A stretch of DNA of 64,000 nucleotides. It comes from Streptomyces sp. cf386. GTDB taxonomy: Bacteria > Actinomycetota > Actinomycetes > Streptomycetales > Streptomycetaceae. The notes under the pieces are model-generated. The model saw only the letters and a program-made list of their open reading frames with translations. It had not been told where the DNA came from and ran no database searches. The DNA is taken from positions 62,001-126,000 of the forward strand of contig NZ_FNHV01000004.1 in NCBI RefSeq assembly GCF_900103585.1, in the 5' to 3' direction. A program made the position numbers and the translations under genes. Shown here piece after piece: positions 26,154 through 34,592 of the stretch. Each line of letters starts with the position of its first letter. Position 1 is the stretch's first letter.

Positions 26154-27647
26154 GTGGATCGCGTGCACCTCAACCCTCCACCCGCCGCCGACGTCGCGGA
26201 ACGCGCCGACGCCCACGCGGTCGCGCCCCTGCTCAACTGTCTGCTGCGCGAGGTGGCCGAACCGCACGGGGAGTCCGGCGGGAGGCATGTGTACCGGCTG
26301 CCCGGGTCGGGCCGGCTGCTGCGGGTCCTCGGCGGGCGGCGGCCCGCCCGGCCCGAGGTGCGATCGGGCGGCGCGTGGCAGCGCATCGGACACACCGAGC
26401 TCGTCAAGCTCGTTGCCGACGAACTGCGCCGCCACACCGGTCTGTCCAACCACGAACTGCCCGCCGAGATGATCGACAGCCGGGACGCGGTGGCCGCGTT
26501 GCTCACGGCACGCGCGCGTGCGACGCCGCCGGAGGACGCGTACCTGCGCTCCGAGCAGTCCCTCCTCACCGGCCACCCCTACCACCCCGCCCCCAAGGCG
26601 CGCGGCGGCGGCCCGGTCGCGGCCTGGCTGCGGTACGCCCCCGAGGCACACGCCCGCTTCCCGCTGACGCTGCTCGGTCTGCGCGAGGACACGGTCGTCG
26701 AGGAGGGCGACACCTCGGCCCTCGACGCCCTCGGCGAGGCCCCGCCCGGGTACCGGCTGCTGCCCGCGCATCCCTGGCAGCTCGACCTGGTCGGCCTCGC
26801 GGACGCCTTCGCCGACGGACGTCTGATCCGGCTCGGCACGACCGGTTCCGACGCCTGGCCCACGGCCGCGATCCGCACGCTGTACGCCCCGGAGCGCGAC
26901 CTGTTCCTGAAGTTCAGCCTGGATGTGCGCATCACCAACGACATCCGCCGCCTGTGGCGCCACGACCTGCTGAAACTCCGCAGGACCGATACGGCGGCGT
27001 CCCGCGCGTTCACGACGAGCCCCGCGGCCTGGCTGTCCGACCGCGGCTACCGCACCGCCGACTTCGCCTTCGAGGAGCTGGCGGTCCTCGTGCGCGACGG
27101 CTTCCACGGCCACCTGCTGCCCGGCGCCACCCCGCTGCTCGCCGCCGGCCTCGTGGAGGGCTTCGAGGGCAGCCCGCTCGACGGGGCGACGGATCCGACG
27201 GCCTGGTGGGCGGCGTACCTGCGCGCGGTCGTGCCGCCCGCGCTCGCGGCCTTCGCCGACCACGGCGTCGTACTCGAAGCACACCTGCAGAACACACTGG
27301 TCGCAGTCGACTCTGACGGCCTCCCCGTGCAGGCGCTGTTCCGGGACGCCGAGGGCGTGAAGCTGCTCCCGGACATGTCCCGTGCGGGCGGCTGGGAGCG
27401 GCTGGTGTACACCCTGGTCGTGAACCACCTGTGCGAGGTCGCGGCGGCCCTCGCCGAGCGACACCCCGGCCTCGATCCCTGGCCCGCCGTACGCCGCGAA
27501 CTGGCCCGCCACGACCTCCCGGAGATCACGGCCCTGCTCACCGCACCCACCCTCCCCGGCAAGACCAACCTGCTGCTGCGCTGGACCGGCGCGGACGGCG
27601 CGGACGCGCGCTATCTGCCCCTGCCGAACCCGCTGGCCATGACATGA
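26154..27647 (+). CDS. IucA/IucC-family NIS synthetase 2
   Basis: A 497-residue NIS synthetase. It has LLTGHPYHPAPKARGG (nucleotide-binding motif), LLPAHPWQLDLV, LKFSLDVRITNDIRRLW (carboxylate/ATP region) and VVLEAHLQNTLVAV followed by ALFRDAEGVKLLPD. It differs from the divergent partner in sequence, so the two likely catalyse successive amide bonds in one siderophore. GTG 26154 or GTG 26163 are possible starts; the first is listed. No siderophore exporter, uptake system or hydroxamate-forming enzyme is beside them. Confidence 0.9.
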   Translation: MDRVHLNPPPAADVAERADAHAVAPLLNCLLREVAEPHGESGGRHVYRLPGSGRLLRVLGGRRPARPEVRSGGAWQRIGHTELVKLVADELRRHTGLSNHELPAEMIDSRDAVAALLTARARATPPEDAYLRSEQSLLTGHPYHPAPKARGGGPVAAWLRYAPEAHARFPLTLLGLREDTVVEEGDTSALDALGEAPPGYRLLPAHPWQLDLVGLADAFADGRLIRLGTTGSDAWPTAAIRTLYAPERDLFLKFSLDVRITNDIRRLWRHDLLKLRRTDTAASRAFTTSPAAWLSDRGYRTADFAFEELAVLVRDGFHGHLLPGATPLLAAGLVEGFEGSPLDGATDPTAWWAAYLRAVVPPALAAFADHGVVLEAHLQNTLVAVDSDGLPVQALFRDAEGVKLLPDMSRAGGWERLVYTLVVNHLCEVAAALAERHPGLDPWPAVRRELARHDLPEITALLTAPTLPGKTNLLLRWTGADGADARYLPLPNPLAMT

Positions 27648-28085
27648 CCTGATTCGGGGCGAGTGTCAGTGGTCGTCCCTACAGTTCGGACTGATCAACC
27701 CCGACACTCCAGCTGAGATGCCCACAGCGCGTCGCGCGTCAGGGGTGTCACGAGCCGACTGAGATGGTCGCGAGGCCGACATCTTTGTGAAGGCGCACGC
27801 TTGCCGTGGTCGCGGCTTGATTGCACGTTCTGCAAATACTGCGCCGACCGCCGTGATGGCTCCCCGAGAGGCCTCCTCCACTGCGTCCAGAAATGTGCTC
27901 TGTCGCCTGAACATTTAGGTAAGTGCCCGAATAGGCGGTCATATTTAGGTCATCGCGGACGACGGTGTAACACGGCAGTGCATGCGGAACGCAGAAGCAG
28001 GCAGAAGCGGGGCGACAGCCCGGGTTGTATTTCGGCACCCGGAGTGAGCGCGCCTGACATGGCACCACGTCAGATCGGATTTCCT
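27648..28085. other. 438-base gap without a supported gene
   Basis: This stretch has lower GC and weaker codon bias than its neighbours. Besides the promoter-like motif at 27664-27685 it contains an inverted repeat GAGTGTC (27661-27667)/GACACTC (near 27703-27709) and two direct copies of ATTTAGGT at 27913-27920 and 27943-27950, 30 bases apart. It may hold a lost gene or only the leader of the small membrane-protein gene. Confidence 0.5.
27664..27685 (+). promoter_or_regulatory. RecA-NDp/PafBC-like DNA-damage promoter motif
   Basis: TGTCAGTG (27664-27671), an 8-base spacer, then TACAGT (27680-27685). This matches the mycobacterial RecA-independent SOS promoter pattern TTGTCRGTG-N8-TANNNT except for the first T. 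It points rightward, but no gene with convincing coding properties begins within the next 370 bases. Confidence 0.45.
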
Positions 28086-28442
28086 GTGAGCAACTTCGAC
28101 CCGGTACCCGGATATCAGACGTACGACCAGCCGTCGGGCCCGGACCGCCGCTTCATGCGCCGCCAGGCCGCGACGCGGCGCACGGCCATCACCGTTTGCA
28201 CGATCGCCGACATCGCGGCAGGTCTGCTCGGCCTGTGGATCCTGTTGTTCCTACTCGACGCGAACCAGGCGAATGTGTTTGTCGAGTTCGTGGGAGGAAC
28301 GTCGGACTGGCTGGCCTGGTGGTCGCAGGACATTTTCACGATGGACAACGAAGGTCTGCGCGTCGTCCTTAATTACGGCCTCCCGGCACTCGTGTATTTG
28401 CTGATCGGCCACGGGATTTCCGCCCGGATCAACCGAGCCTGA
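28086..28442 (+). CDS. Small two-TM membrane protein
   Basis: A 118-residue protein from GTG 28086 (SNFDPVPGYQTYDQPSGP). ATG 28059 is also in frame and would add nine residues; neither has a strong ribosome site. It has a basic N-terminal cytoplasmic segment (RRFMRRQAATRR), TM1 (TVCTIADIAAGLLGLWILLF), a loop with aromatic residues (TSDWLAWWSQDIFTMDNEG), and TM2 (LRVVLNYGLPALVYLLIGHG). No family is recognised and there are no operon partners. Confidence 0.65.
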   Translation: MSNFDPVPGYQTYDQPSGPDRRFMRRQAATRRTAITVCTIADIAAGLLGLWILLFLLDANQANVFVEFVGGTSDWLAWWSQDIFTMDNEGLRVVLNYGLPALVYLLIGHGISARINRA

Positions 28443-28523
28443 CAGCGGACCGGTCATTGCGGGCTGCGGCTGTTTCGGCTGTAGGGGCAGCTGCTCTCGT
28501 CGACCCGCTCCCTTTCACCCGCG

Positions 28524-29095
28524 TTACACGCGCGTGGTGTGCCGGTCCAGGACGGCGCGCAGCCGGTCGAGGTCTCCGTCCTCATGCACGCCCCGCTTCG
28601 GCAGGACATCGAGGCACATGATGTTGGGGTCCCGGCTGAGCAGGACGAAGTGGCCGGCCGTCTCCCGGTAGCCCTGAAAGACGGACCTCTTCTGGATCAA
28701 GGTGCTGTGGTCGCTGCGACAGGTGATCCCGGCCGGAGACACAGCGGCGCGGTACTCGCCCTGCCAGCCGACGATCCGCTGCACCTGGGCGGCCTGCAGC
28801 CGCGGGTACCCCCATACGAGCAGGACGACGAACAGGAACAGAACGGTCGAGACCACGTCGACATTTCCGGCCCACGGCGGAGATCAGCCATTGGCCTACC
28901 CACAGTGCGAGGAACACACCGCGCAGCAGTAGCCCGGTCCGCTTGACCCGCTCGCGGACCCGCAGGCCGACCAGTGTGTCCGCCTGCTGGGGACGGAACA
29001 CCAGCCGGACTTCGGTCTGTTCGTCCGCGACATCGGCGGAGGCTTCCGCACTGCAGTTGGTGCTCTCGGCGCTGTGACCCTCAGCCGTGATTCCT
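28524..29095 (-). pseudogene. Frameshifted YcxB-like membrane protein gene
   Basis: Two leftward segments in different frames make one YcxB-like protein. The first has TEVRLVFRPQQADTLVGLRV and a TM ending GQWLISAVGR; the second has a TM (STVLFLFVVLLVWGYP) then the YcxB C-terminal region (EYRAAVSPAGITCR, FVLLSRDPNIMCLDVLP). Removing one base from the TTT at 28864-28866 joins them as AVGRNVDVVSTV. The first segment also lacks an in-frame start after a TGA near 29093; ATG 29098 would need another one-base correction. This is either a real pseudogene or sequencing error. Confidence 0.75.
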
Positions 29096-29290
29096 CATTC
29101 CTGTCGACGCTTCGCGGCACCCATACCGTCATCGACGAACGAACTACTGGAAGGTTGCACGCTCCCTGTGACTTTCTTGTGTGTCGATCAACACGGCTGT
29201 GGCCTGTGATGCTCGCGAGGCGACATCCGCTTGATCGCTCGGGGGCCAGGTAGCGCTCTCCCGACTGACCGAGCGAGAGGGTGGGGTCCC

Positions 29291-30211
29291 ATGAGCCCAG
29301 TGGACGGACACGTCCCGTGCGCCAGAGATGCGGTCGTGCGCCGCGTGAGTACAGCCTCTGCCGCGCTGGCGATGCTCCTCGCCGCCACGCTGACCGGCTG
29401 TGTGGATTCGACGGACGAGGGGAAGCCCGTCGAGTCCACGCAGCCCGCCGACCGGAGCCCGCAGGCCGCCCCCGCCGAGCCCCGCACCGCCGCCGAGTTC
29501 CTCGTCCGCGCCGAGCAGGCGATGGCCGGGCAGAAGGGCTGGACGTTCGCGGTGAAGGGCCGAGAGGGCCTGGTTCTGCGGGGCCAGGAGAACGCCGCGA
29601 CCTACACGGCCACCGTGCGCCGGACCACGGGCGACCCGTGGGCGCTGCACTCCACTGGGGCCACCGTCAGCAAGGGCGTGAGCGAGCCCGAGGAGATCTA
29701 CGTCGCCGACGGGACGGCCTACGTCAAGAAGGGCACGGCTGCCTGGGAGCACGGGCCCCTCGCCGACCCGGAGTTCGCGGCCAGGGTCGAGGACCCCCTC
29801 GCCACGCTCGAGGCGTTCCGGGGATACGGCGAGGAGGTCACCCTCACTGCGTCGGAGGACGGCCAGGATGGCCGAGTCGAACTGCGTGTCCGTACGGCGA
29901 CGGGTCCGCTGACCGACGTACGGGACCAGGGTGTCGTACAGAAGGCCCTGCGTGAACTCGCCCCGACCCTGCGCCAGTTGCGCGCGGCCGGCGTGGCCGC
30001 CCCTGAGAGCGAGATCTCCGTGGGGGGCGTCGAGGAGTCGCTCGTCCTCGACGCCTCGACGTACCGGGTCACCTTGCACACTTTCACGTGCACCTTCCTG
30101 ATCCCCTACGACGGGCAGCGCATCCGGTACGAGCAGGAGGTGACCGAGGAGACCTCTGGGACGTACAAGGGGACCGTCGTGCTGCCGAATGGGGTGACGG
30201 AGGCCAGGTGA
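29291..30211 (+). CDS. Secreted lipoprotein (LppX/LprG-like possibility)
   Basis: A 306-residue protein with a long N-region, a hydrophobic stretch ASAALAMLLAATLTGC ending in a lipobox (LTGC), and a low-complexity linker (STQPADRSPQAAPAEPRT). The mature part begins AAEFLVRAEQAMAGQKGWTF and contains IYVADGTAYVKKGTAAWEHG, a pattern seen in LppX/LprAFG-type and related actinobacterial lipoproteins that measure change on treatment of side chains. ATG 29291 is chosen; GTG at about 29336 (VVRRVSTAS) would give a more usual signal peptide. Function is not established. Confidence 0.75.
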   Translation: MSPVDGHVPCARDAVVRRVSTASAALAMLLAATLTGCVDSTDEGKPVESTQPADRSPQAAPAEPRTAAEFLVRAEQAMAGQKGWTFAVKGREGLVLRGQENAATYTATVRRTTGDPWALHSTGATVSKGVSEPEEIYVADGTAYVKKGTAAWEHGPLADPEFAARVEDPLATLEAFRGYGEEVTLTASEDGQDGRVELRVRTATGPLTDVRDQGVVQKALRELAPTLRQLRAAGVAAPESEISVGGVEESLVLDASTYRVTLHTFTCTFLIPYDGQRIRYEQEVTEETSGTYKGTVVLPNGVTEAR

Positions 30212-30364
30212 GAGGGCGGTACGCAGGCCCTCAGTCCTTCCAGCCCCGGCCATAACCACTCCTCACCGGCGATCACCCTCGGTTACTATGCTCACTTCAT
30301 GCCGGAGGCCGCCTTCTAGGTCGACCGTGGATTGCAAGGTCAATGAATTGGATGGCCTGGGAAA

Positions 30365-31279
30365 ATGCTGAGAGAGGTTGCCGCGACCCGCTACGTCGAA
30401 CCCCTGCGCTCCGGCGGCTCCGTCCCCGGCGTCGTCGAGGCCGACGACCTGGGCACCTATGTCGTCAAGTTCACCGGCTCCGCGCAGGGCCGCAAGGCGC
30501 TGGTCGCCGAGGTGATCGTGGGCGAGCTGGCCCGCGCGCTCGGGCTGCGCTTCCCCGAGCTGGTCCTGGTCCACTTCGATCCCGCGATCGCGGAGCACGA
30601 GCCGCACCAGGAGGTGCGGGAGCTGCACGCGGCCAGCGGGGGCGTCAACCTCGGCATGGACTACCTGCCGGGCGCGCGGGACTTCACGCCCGAGGTGGCC
30701 AAGAGCTTCCGCGTGGACTCGCTGGAGGCCGGCCGGATCGTCTGGCTGGACGCCCTGACCGCGAACGTCGACCGTACGGTCCACAGCTCGAACCTGATGG
30801 TCTGGCCGACGCTCGGCATCGCACCCCCGCACCTGTGGCTGATCGACCACGGAGCGGCTCTGGTCTTCCACCACCGCTGGGACGGCACGGACCCTGAGAA
30901 GGCGTACGACTTCCGCCACCATGCCCTCGGCCACTACGCCCCGGACGTGCGCGCCGCCGACGCGGAGCTGGCGCCCCGGGTGACCGAGGAACTGCTGCGC
31001 GGGATCGTGGCGGAGGTGCCGGACGCCTGGCTGACCGCCGAGGCGGGCCTCACGACGCCCGACGCGGTCCGTAAGGCGTACGTCGGCTATCTCCACGCGC
31101 GCGTGCGGGCGTCCTCGGCCTGGCTCCCCACAGACTTCCCCACCCGGGAGGAACTCGCCGCCGAGGAGGCCCTCCGGGTGGCGAAGACACAGCAAGGCCG
31201 GCCGAAGTGGCTGCAGCGGGTGCCCGACCTGCACGGCAAACCGGCCGCGGAACAGGATTGGTCGGTGCACCTCGGATGA
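30365..31279 (+). CDS. HipA-like kinase
   Basis: A 304-residue protein of the HipA-like kinase family that lacks the N-terminal couple domain of HipA. The probable ATP lysine is in TYVVKFTGSAQG, the catalytic loop in TANVDRTVHSSNLMVW (Asp and Asn), and the metal-binding Asp in LWLIDHGAALVF, taking the place of DFG. No HipB-like antitoxin is adjacent. Instead it overlaps by four bases (ATGA) a small CxxC protein gene, so a co-translated pair is likely. TACTAT near 30284 could be the -10 of its promoter. Confidence 0.88.
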   Translation: MLREVAATRYVEPLRSGGSVPGVVEADDLGTYVVKFTGSAQGRKALVAEVIVGELARALGLRFPELVLVHFDPAIAEHEPHQEVRELHAASGGVNLGMDYLPGARDFTPEVAKSFRVDSLEAGRIVWLDALTANVDRTVHSSNLMVWPTLGIAPPHLWLIDHGAALVFHHRWDGTDPEKAYDFRHHALGHYAPDVRAADAELAPRVTEELLRGIVAEVPDAWLTAEAGLTTPDAVRKAYVGYLHARVRASSAWLPTDFPTREELAAEEALRVAKTQQGRPKWLQRVPDLHGKPAAEQDWSVHLG

Positions 31280-31557
31280 GTGGCCGTGTAGAGATCGAGT
31301 ACTGCACACAGTGCCGCTGGCTGCCCCGCGCGGCCTGGCTGGCGCAGGAACTGCTCACCACCTTCGAGGCGGAGCTGTCCGAGCTGGCGCTGAAGCCCGG
31401 CAAGGGCGGGGTGTTCGTCGTGCGGGTGGACGACGAGGTGGTCTGGGACCGGCGGGAGCAGGGCTTCCCCGAGCCGACGGCGGTCAAGCAGGCCGTACGC
31501 GACCGAGTGGCCCCGGGGAAGACCCTGGGCCACTCGGACAAGGCATCGCAGGAGTAG
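31276..31557 (+). CDS. SelT/SelW/SelH-family protein (CxxC form)
   Basis: A 93-residue thioredoxin-fold protein. The motif IEYCTQCRWLPRAAWLAQEL is the selenoprotein-W signature with Cys-x-x-Cys in place of Cys-x-x-Sec, and GGVFVVRVDDEVVWDRREQGFPEP matches the G-x-F-E-v region followed by the conserved RK..G.FPE pattern. Such proteins are thought to act in redox chemistry. Its start overlaps the HipA-like kinase stop; its stop lies one base from the convergent aceB stop. Confidence 0.9.
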   Translation: MSGRVEIEYCTQCRWLPRAAWLAQELLTTFEAELSELALKPGKGGVFVVRVDDEVVWDRREQGFPEPTAVKQAVRDRVAPGKTLGHSDKASQE

Positions 31558-31558
31558 G

Positions 31559-33181
31559 TCAGCCCTTGAGCTGCTCGTACGCGGGCAGCGTCAGGAAGTC
31601 CGCGTAGTTCTCGTCGAGGGAGACCTCCAGGAGCAGGTCGTGGGCCTGCTGCCAGTGGCCGGCCGCGAAGGCCTCCTCGCCGATCTCGGCGCGGATGTTC
31701 GCCAGTTCCTCGGCGGCGACCTTGCGGGCCAGCTCCGGGGTGGCCTGCTCGCCGTTCTCGAACTCGACGCCCGCGTTGATCCACTGCCAGATCTGGGAGC
31801 GGGAGATCTCGGCGGTGGCCGCGTCCTCCATGAGGTTGAAGATGGCGACCGCGCCGAGACCGCGCAGCCAGGCCTCGATGTAGCGGATGCCGACCTGGAC
31901 GGCGTTGACCAGGCCCGGGTACGTCGGCTTCGCGTCCAGGGAGTCGACGGCGATCAGGTCGGCGGCCTCGACGTGGACGTCCTCGCGGAGGCGGTCCTTC
32001 TGGTTCGGCTTGTCGCCGAGGACCTTGTCGAAGGACTCCATGGCGATCGGGACCAGGTCGGGGTGGGCCACCCAGGAGCCGTCGAAGCCGTCGCCGGCCT
32101 CACGGTCCTTGTCGGCGCGGACCTTCTCGAAGGCCACCTTGTTGACCTCGGCGTCCCGGCGGGACGGGATGAACGCCGCCATGCCGCCGATCGCGTGCGC
32201 TCCGCGCTTGTGGCAGGTGCGGACGAGGAGTTCGGTGTACGCCCGCATGAACGGGGCGGTCATCGTGACCGCGTTGCGGTCCGGCAGGACGAACTTGGCG
32301 CCGCCGTCACGGAAGTTCTTGACGATGGAGAACAGGTAGTCCCAGCGGCCGGCGTTCAACCCGGAGGCGTGGTCGCGGAGTTCGTAGAGGATCTCCTCCA
32401 TCTCGTACGCCGCCGTGATCGTCTCGATCAGGACGGTCGCGCGGACGGTGCCCTGCGGGATGCCGACGTAGTCCTGCGCGAAGACGAACACGTCGTTCCA
32501 GAGGCGGGCCTCCAGGTGCGACTCCGTCTTCGGGAGGTAGAAGTACGGGCCCTTGCCGAGGTCGAGCAGGCGCTGGGCGTTGTGGAAGAAGTACAGGCCG
32601 AAGTCGACGAAGGCGCCGGGGACCTGCTCGCCGTCGATCTGAAGGTGGCGCTCGCCCAGGTGCCAGCCGCGCGGGCGCATGACGACCGTGGCGAGCTCGT
32701 CGTCGGCCTTGAGGGCGTACGACTTGCCCGACTTCGGGTCCGTGAAGTCGATGTTCCGGGTGTAGGCGTCCGCCAGGTTGATCTGGCCCAGGATGACGTT
32801 CTCCCAGGTGGGCGCGGAGGCGTCCTCGAAGTCGGCGAGCCAGATCTTCGCGCCCGAGTTGAGGGCGTTGATGGTCATCTTGCGGTCGGTGGGGCCGGTG
32901 ATCTCGACCCGGCGGTCCTGCAGCGCGGGCGGGCACGGGCCCACCTTCCAGGAGTCGTCCGCGCGGATCGCGGCGGTCTCCGGGAGGAAGTCGAGCGTGG
33001 AGGTGCGGGCGATCTCGGCGCGGCGCTCCGCGCGACGGGCGAGGAGCTCGTCGCGCCGGGGCGTGAACCGGCGGTGCAGCTCGGCCACGAAGGCGAGGGC
33101 CGCCTCCGTGAGGACCTCCTCCTGCCGGGGCAGGGGCTCGGCGTCGACGATGGCCAGCGGGGACGGCGCTGGTGCGGACAT
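31559..33181 (-). CDS. aceB: Malate synthase A
   Basis: A 540-residue malate synthase that condenses glyoxylate with acetyl-CoA to malate. The family signature region [19 protein letters not shown], the [20 protein letters not shown] acid region and the [10 protein letters not shown] segment are visible, and the length fits isoform A. Downstream of allantoin breakdown it consumes the glyoxylate released from ureidoglycolate. Its upstream region carries two 15-bp palindromes shared with the allR-allB region, so it probably belongs to the same regulon. No isocitrate lyase is nearby. Confidence 0.96.
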   Translation of the reverse strand: MSAPAPSPLAIVDAEPLPRQEEVLTEAALAFVAELHRRFTPRRDELLARRAERRAEIARTSTLDFLPETAAIRADDSWKVGPCPPALQDRRVEITGPTDRKMTINALNSGAKIWLADFEDASAPTWENVILGQINLADAYTRNIDFTDPKSGKSYALKADDELATVVMRPRGWHLGERHLQIDGEQVPGAFVDFGLYFFHNAQRLLDLGKGPYFYLPKTESHLEARLWNDVFVFAQDYVGIPQGTVRATVLIETITAAYEMEEILYELRDHASGLNAGRWDYLFSIVKNFRDGGAKFVLPDRNAVTMTAPFMRAYTELLVRTCHKRGAHAIGGMAAFIPSRRDAEVNKVAFEKVRADKDREAGDGFDGSWVAHPDLVPIAMESFDKVLGDKPNQKDRLREDVHVEAADLIAVDSLDAKPTYPGLVNAVQVGIRYIEAWLRGLGAVAIFNLMEDAATAEISRSQIWQWINAGVEFENGEQATPELARKVAAEELANIRAEIGEEAFAAGHWQQAHDLLLEVSLDENYADFLTLPAYEQLKG

Positions 33182-33310
33182 GAGCTGTCACTTCCTTCAG
33201 CGAGCTACGTGGACGAGCTGTCGAGCTTCTGGCACCGGGTGCCAGTCTTCCCGGATAGGGCTGAGAACGCCCGTGGAACGGTCGGGCGCTTCTGAACAGT
33301 GGATACTAGT

Positions 33311-33325
33311 TTCCTCATGGTGGAA
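33311..33325. promoter_or_regulatory. Palindrome TTCC-N7-GGAA upstream of aceB
   Basis: TTCCTCATGGTGGAA is symmetric in its outer four bases and in positions 6 and 10. It lies 130 bases before the aceB start, and its centre is 17 bp from that of the neighbouring TCAA-N7-TTGA site. The allR-allB region holds two sites with the same pattern. Confidence 0.6.
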
Positions 33326-33327
33326 GT

Positions 33328-33342
33328 TCAATCGTTTGTTGA
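33328..33342. promoter_or_regulatory. Palindrome TCAA-N7-TTGA upstream of aceB
   Basis: TCAATCGTTTGTTGA has the same arms and spacing as the site before uraD (5083) and that before allB (35584). It is adjacent to the TTCC-N7-GGAA site at 33311. Confidence 0.6.
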
Positions 33343-33391
33343 TGTCGAGATTCTCTGAGTCGAGGAAAGACGGCGCTCAGTGCCACCTTGC

Positions 33392-33994
33392 TCACTCAAG
33401 GTGGCCCAGGTCGGCCTCCGTGTCGATGTCGTAGGGCAGCGCCACGTCCCCGCACTCGACGAGCGTGATCGCGCCCTCGTGCTCCTTCAGATAGGCGCGT
33501 GCTCCCCGGTCGCCGGTCGCGGTCGCCGCGATGCCTGCCCAGTGGGCGGCGCCGAAGAGCACGGGATGCCCGCGTACCCCGTCGTAGGCGGCCGATACGA
33601 GTGACCGCTCGCTCTCGTACGCGGCGAGCACCCGGGCCACCGCTTCGGACCCGATGCCGGGTTGGTCGACGAGGGAGACGAGCGCCGCCCGCGCCCCCGT
33701 CCCGGCGAGCGAGTCGAGGCCGGCGCGCAGGGAGGAGCCCATTCCGTCGGCCCAGCCCGGGTTCTCCACCAGGACGCAGTCTCCGAGCTCGGCCTGTTCC
33801 CGTACGTCGGCGGCCCGTGCGCCCAGCACCACATGCACGCGGGCGCAGCCGGCCGTACGCAGCACCCCGACGGCGTGCTCGACGAGCGGTCGGCCGCGGT
33901 GCCGGAGCAGTGCCTTGGGCCGTCCTCCGAGCCGGCGTCCACCGCCGGCGGCGAGGACCAGACCGGCGACCGGGGGCGCGTCCTTTTCCGTCAT
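33392..33994 (-). CDS. MobA/MocA-like nucleotidyltransferase
   Basis: A 200-residue NTP transferase with the signature LVLAAGGGRRLGGRPKALLRHRG at the N-terminus, the VSLVDQPGIGSE acid motif and a PYDIDTEADL C-terminus characteristic of molybdenum cofactor cytidylyltransferases. In purine catabolic loci such proteins (PucB/MocA type) make the cytidylated molybdopterin used by xanthine dehydrogenase. No xanthine dehydrogenase is in the window, so the role is inferred from family and location. Confidence 0.85.
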   Translation of the reverse strand: MTEKDAPPVAGLVLAAGGGRRLGGRPKALLRHRGRPLVEHAVGVLRTAGCARVHVVLGARAADVREQAELGDCVLVENPGWADGMGSSLRAGLDSLAGTGARAALVSLVDQPGIGSEAVARVLAAYESERSLVSAAYDGVRGHPVLFGAAHWAGIAATATGDRGARAYLKEHEGAITLVECGDVALPYDIDTEADLGHLE

Positions 33995-34179
33995 GCGTCC
34001 TGCATACCTGACACGTGCGCGAGTGCCCGACTTCCAACGACTGAATTTCCGCCCGCGCGGTGGCGCATCGGCAACGGGTGGCGTTTACTGACCCGCGTCC
34101 CCGGCGCCCGACCAGCGCCAGGGTTGCTCTATGGGGGAGCGGGACTACTGGCGCACAACGGCGTGCGAGGGGGAGTGCT

Positions 34180-34500
34180 GTGTTGCGGAGCTTGGGGCAG
34201 AGGTCGGTGACGGGCAGCGACGAGGACCTGAGGGTGGCGGAACTGCGGACGGCCGTGTCCCGTCTGCGCCGCGAACTCGCCGCGCACCCGGCCGAGTTCC
34301 CGGACCGGGGAATCGCCGAGGACGAACTCGCCGCGCTGGCCGCGATGACGACCCACGGGGTGCCGGAGATGCCGCGACTGCGGAGGTCGTTGCTGTTGAT
34401 CGCGGGGGCGATCGGGTCCGTGAGCGCGCTGTCGCGGGGTTTGTCGGATGTTCGTGACGCCGTGGACCTGTTCGGCGAGGCGCCGCGAGGGCGGGGCTAG
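34180..34500 (+). CDS. Small conserved Streptomyces protein (DUF5955-like)
   Basis: A 106-residue protein with GTG start and GAGGGGGAG ribosome site five bases away. It has an N-terminal helix rich in charge (EDLRVAELRTAVSRLRREL), a second helix (IAEDELAALAAMTTHG), and a hydrophobic C-terminal segment (SLLLIAGAIGSVSALSRGL). I recall this as the DUF5955 family found beside allantoin genes in Streptomyces, but cannot verify the number. Function unknown. Confidence 0.7.
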   Translation: MLRSLGQRSVTGSDEDLRVAELRTAVSRLRRELAAHPAEFPDRGIAEDELAALAAMTTHGVPEMPRLRRSLLLIAGAIGSVSALSRGLSDVRDAVDLFGEAPRGRG

Positions 34501-34592
34501 GGCAGATCCGGCGGATGGGTCAGGGCGGGCCCTGGAGGGTAGGGCAGGGCAGGCCCTGGCGGGCAGGCCCTGCCGTCACTTCCGGCTCCGCC

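Noticed and set aside
26037..27512. Upstream extension of the leftward NIS synthetase through the divergent gene
   Set aside because: The extension is the complement of NIS synthetase 2; a GTG with GAGGAG site at 26036 gives the normal family length.
27801..28058. N-terminal extension of the small membrane protein back to 27801
   Set aside because: The added sequence is rich in Cys, Arg and Ser without coding bias; GTG 28086 or ATG 28059 fits better.
31207..31275. Longer start for the SelW-like protein
   Set aside because: It would overlap the kinase by 70 bases; ATG 31276 gives the family N-terminus and a typical four-base overlap.
31640..33295. Long rightward frame opposite malate synthase
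   Set aside because: Antisense shadow; the leftward protein is an intact malate synthase A.
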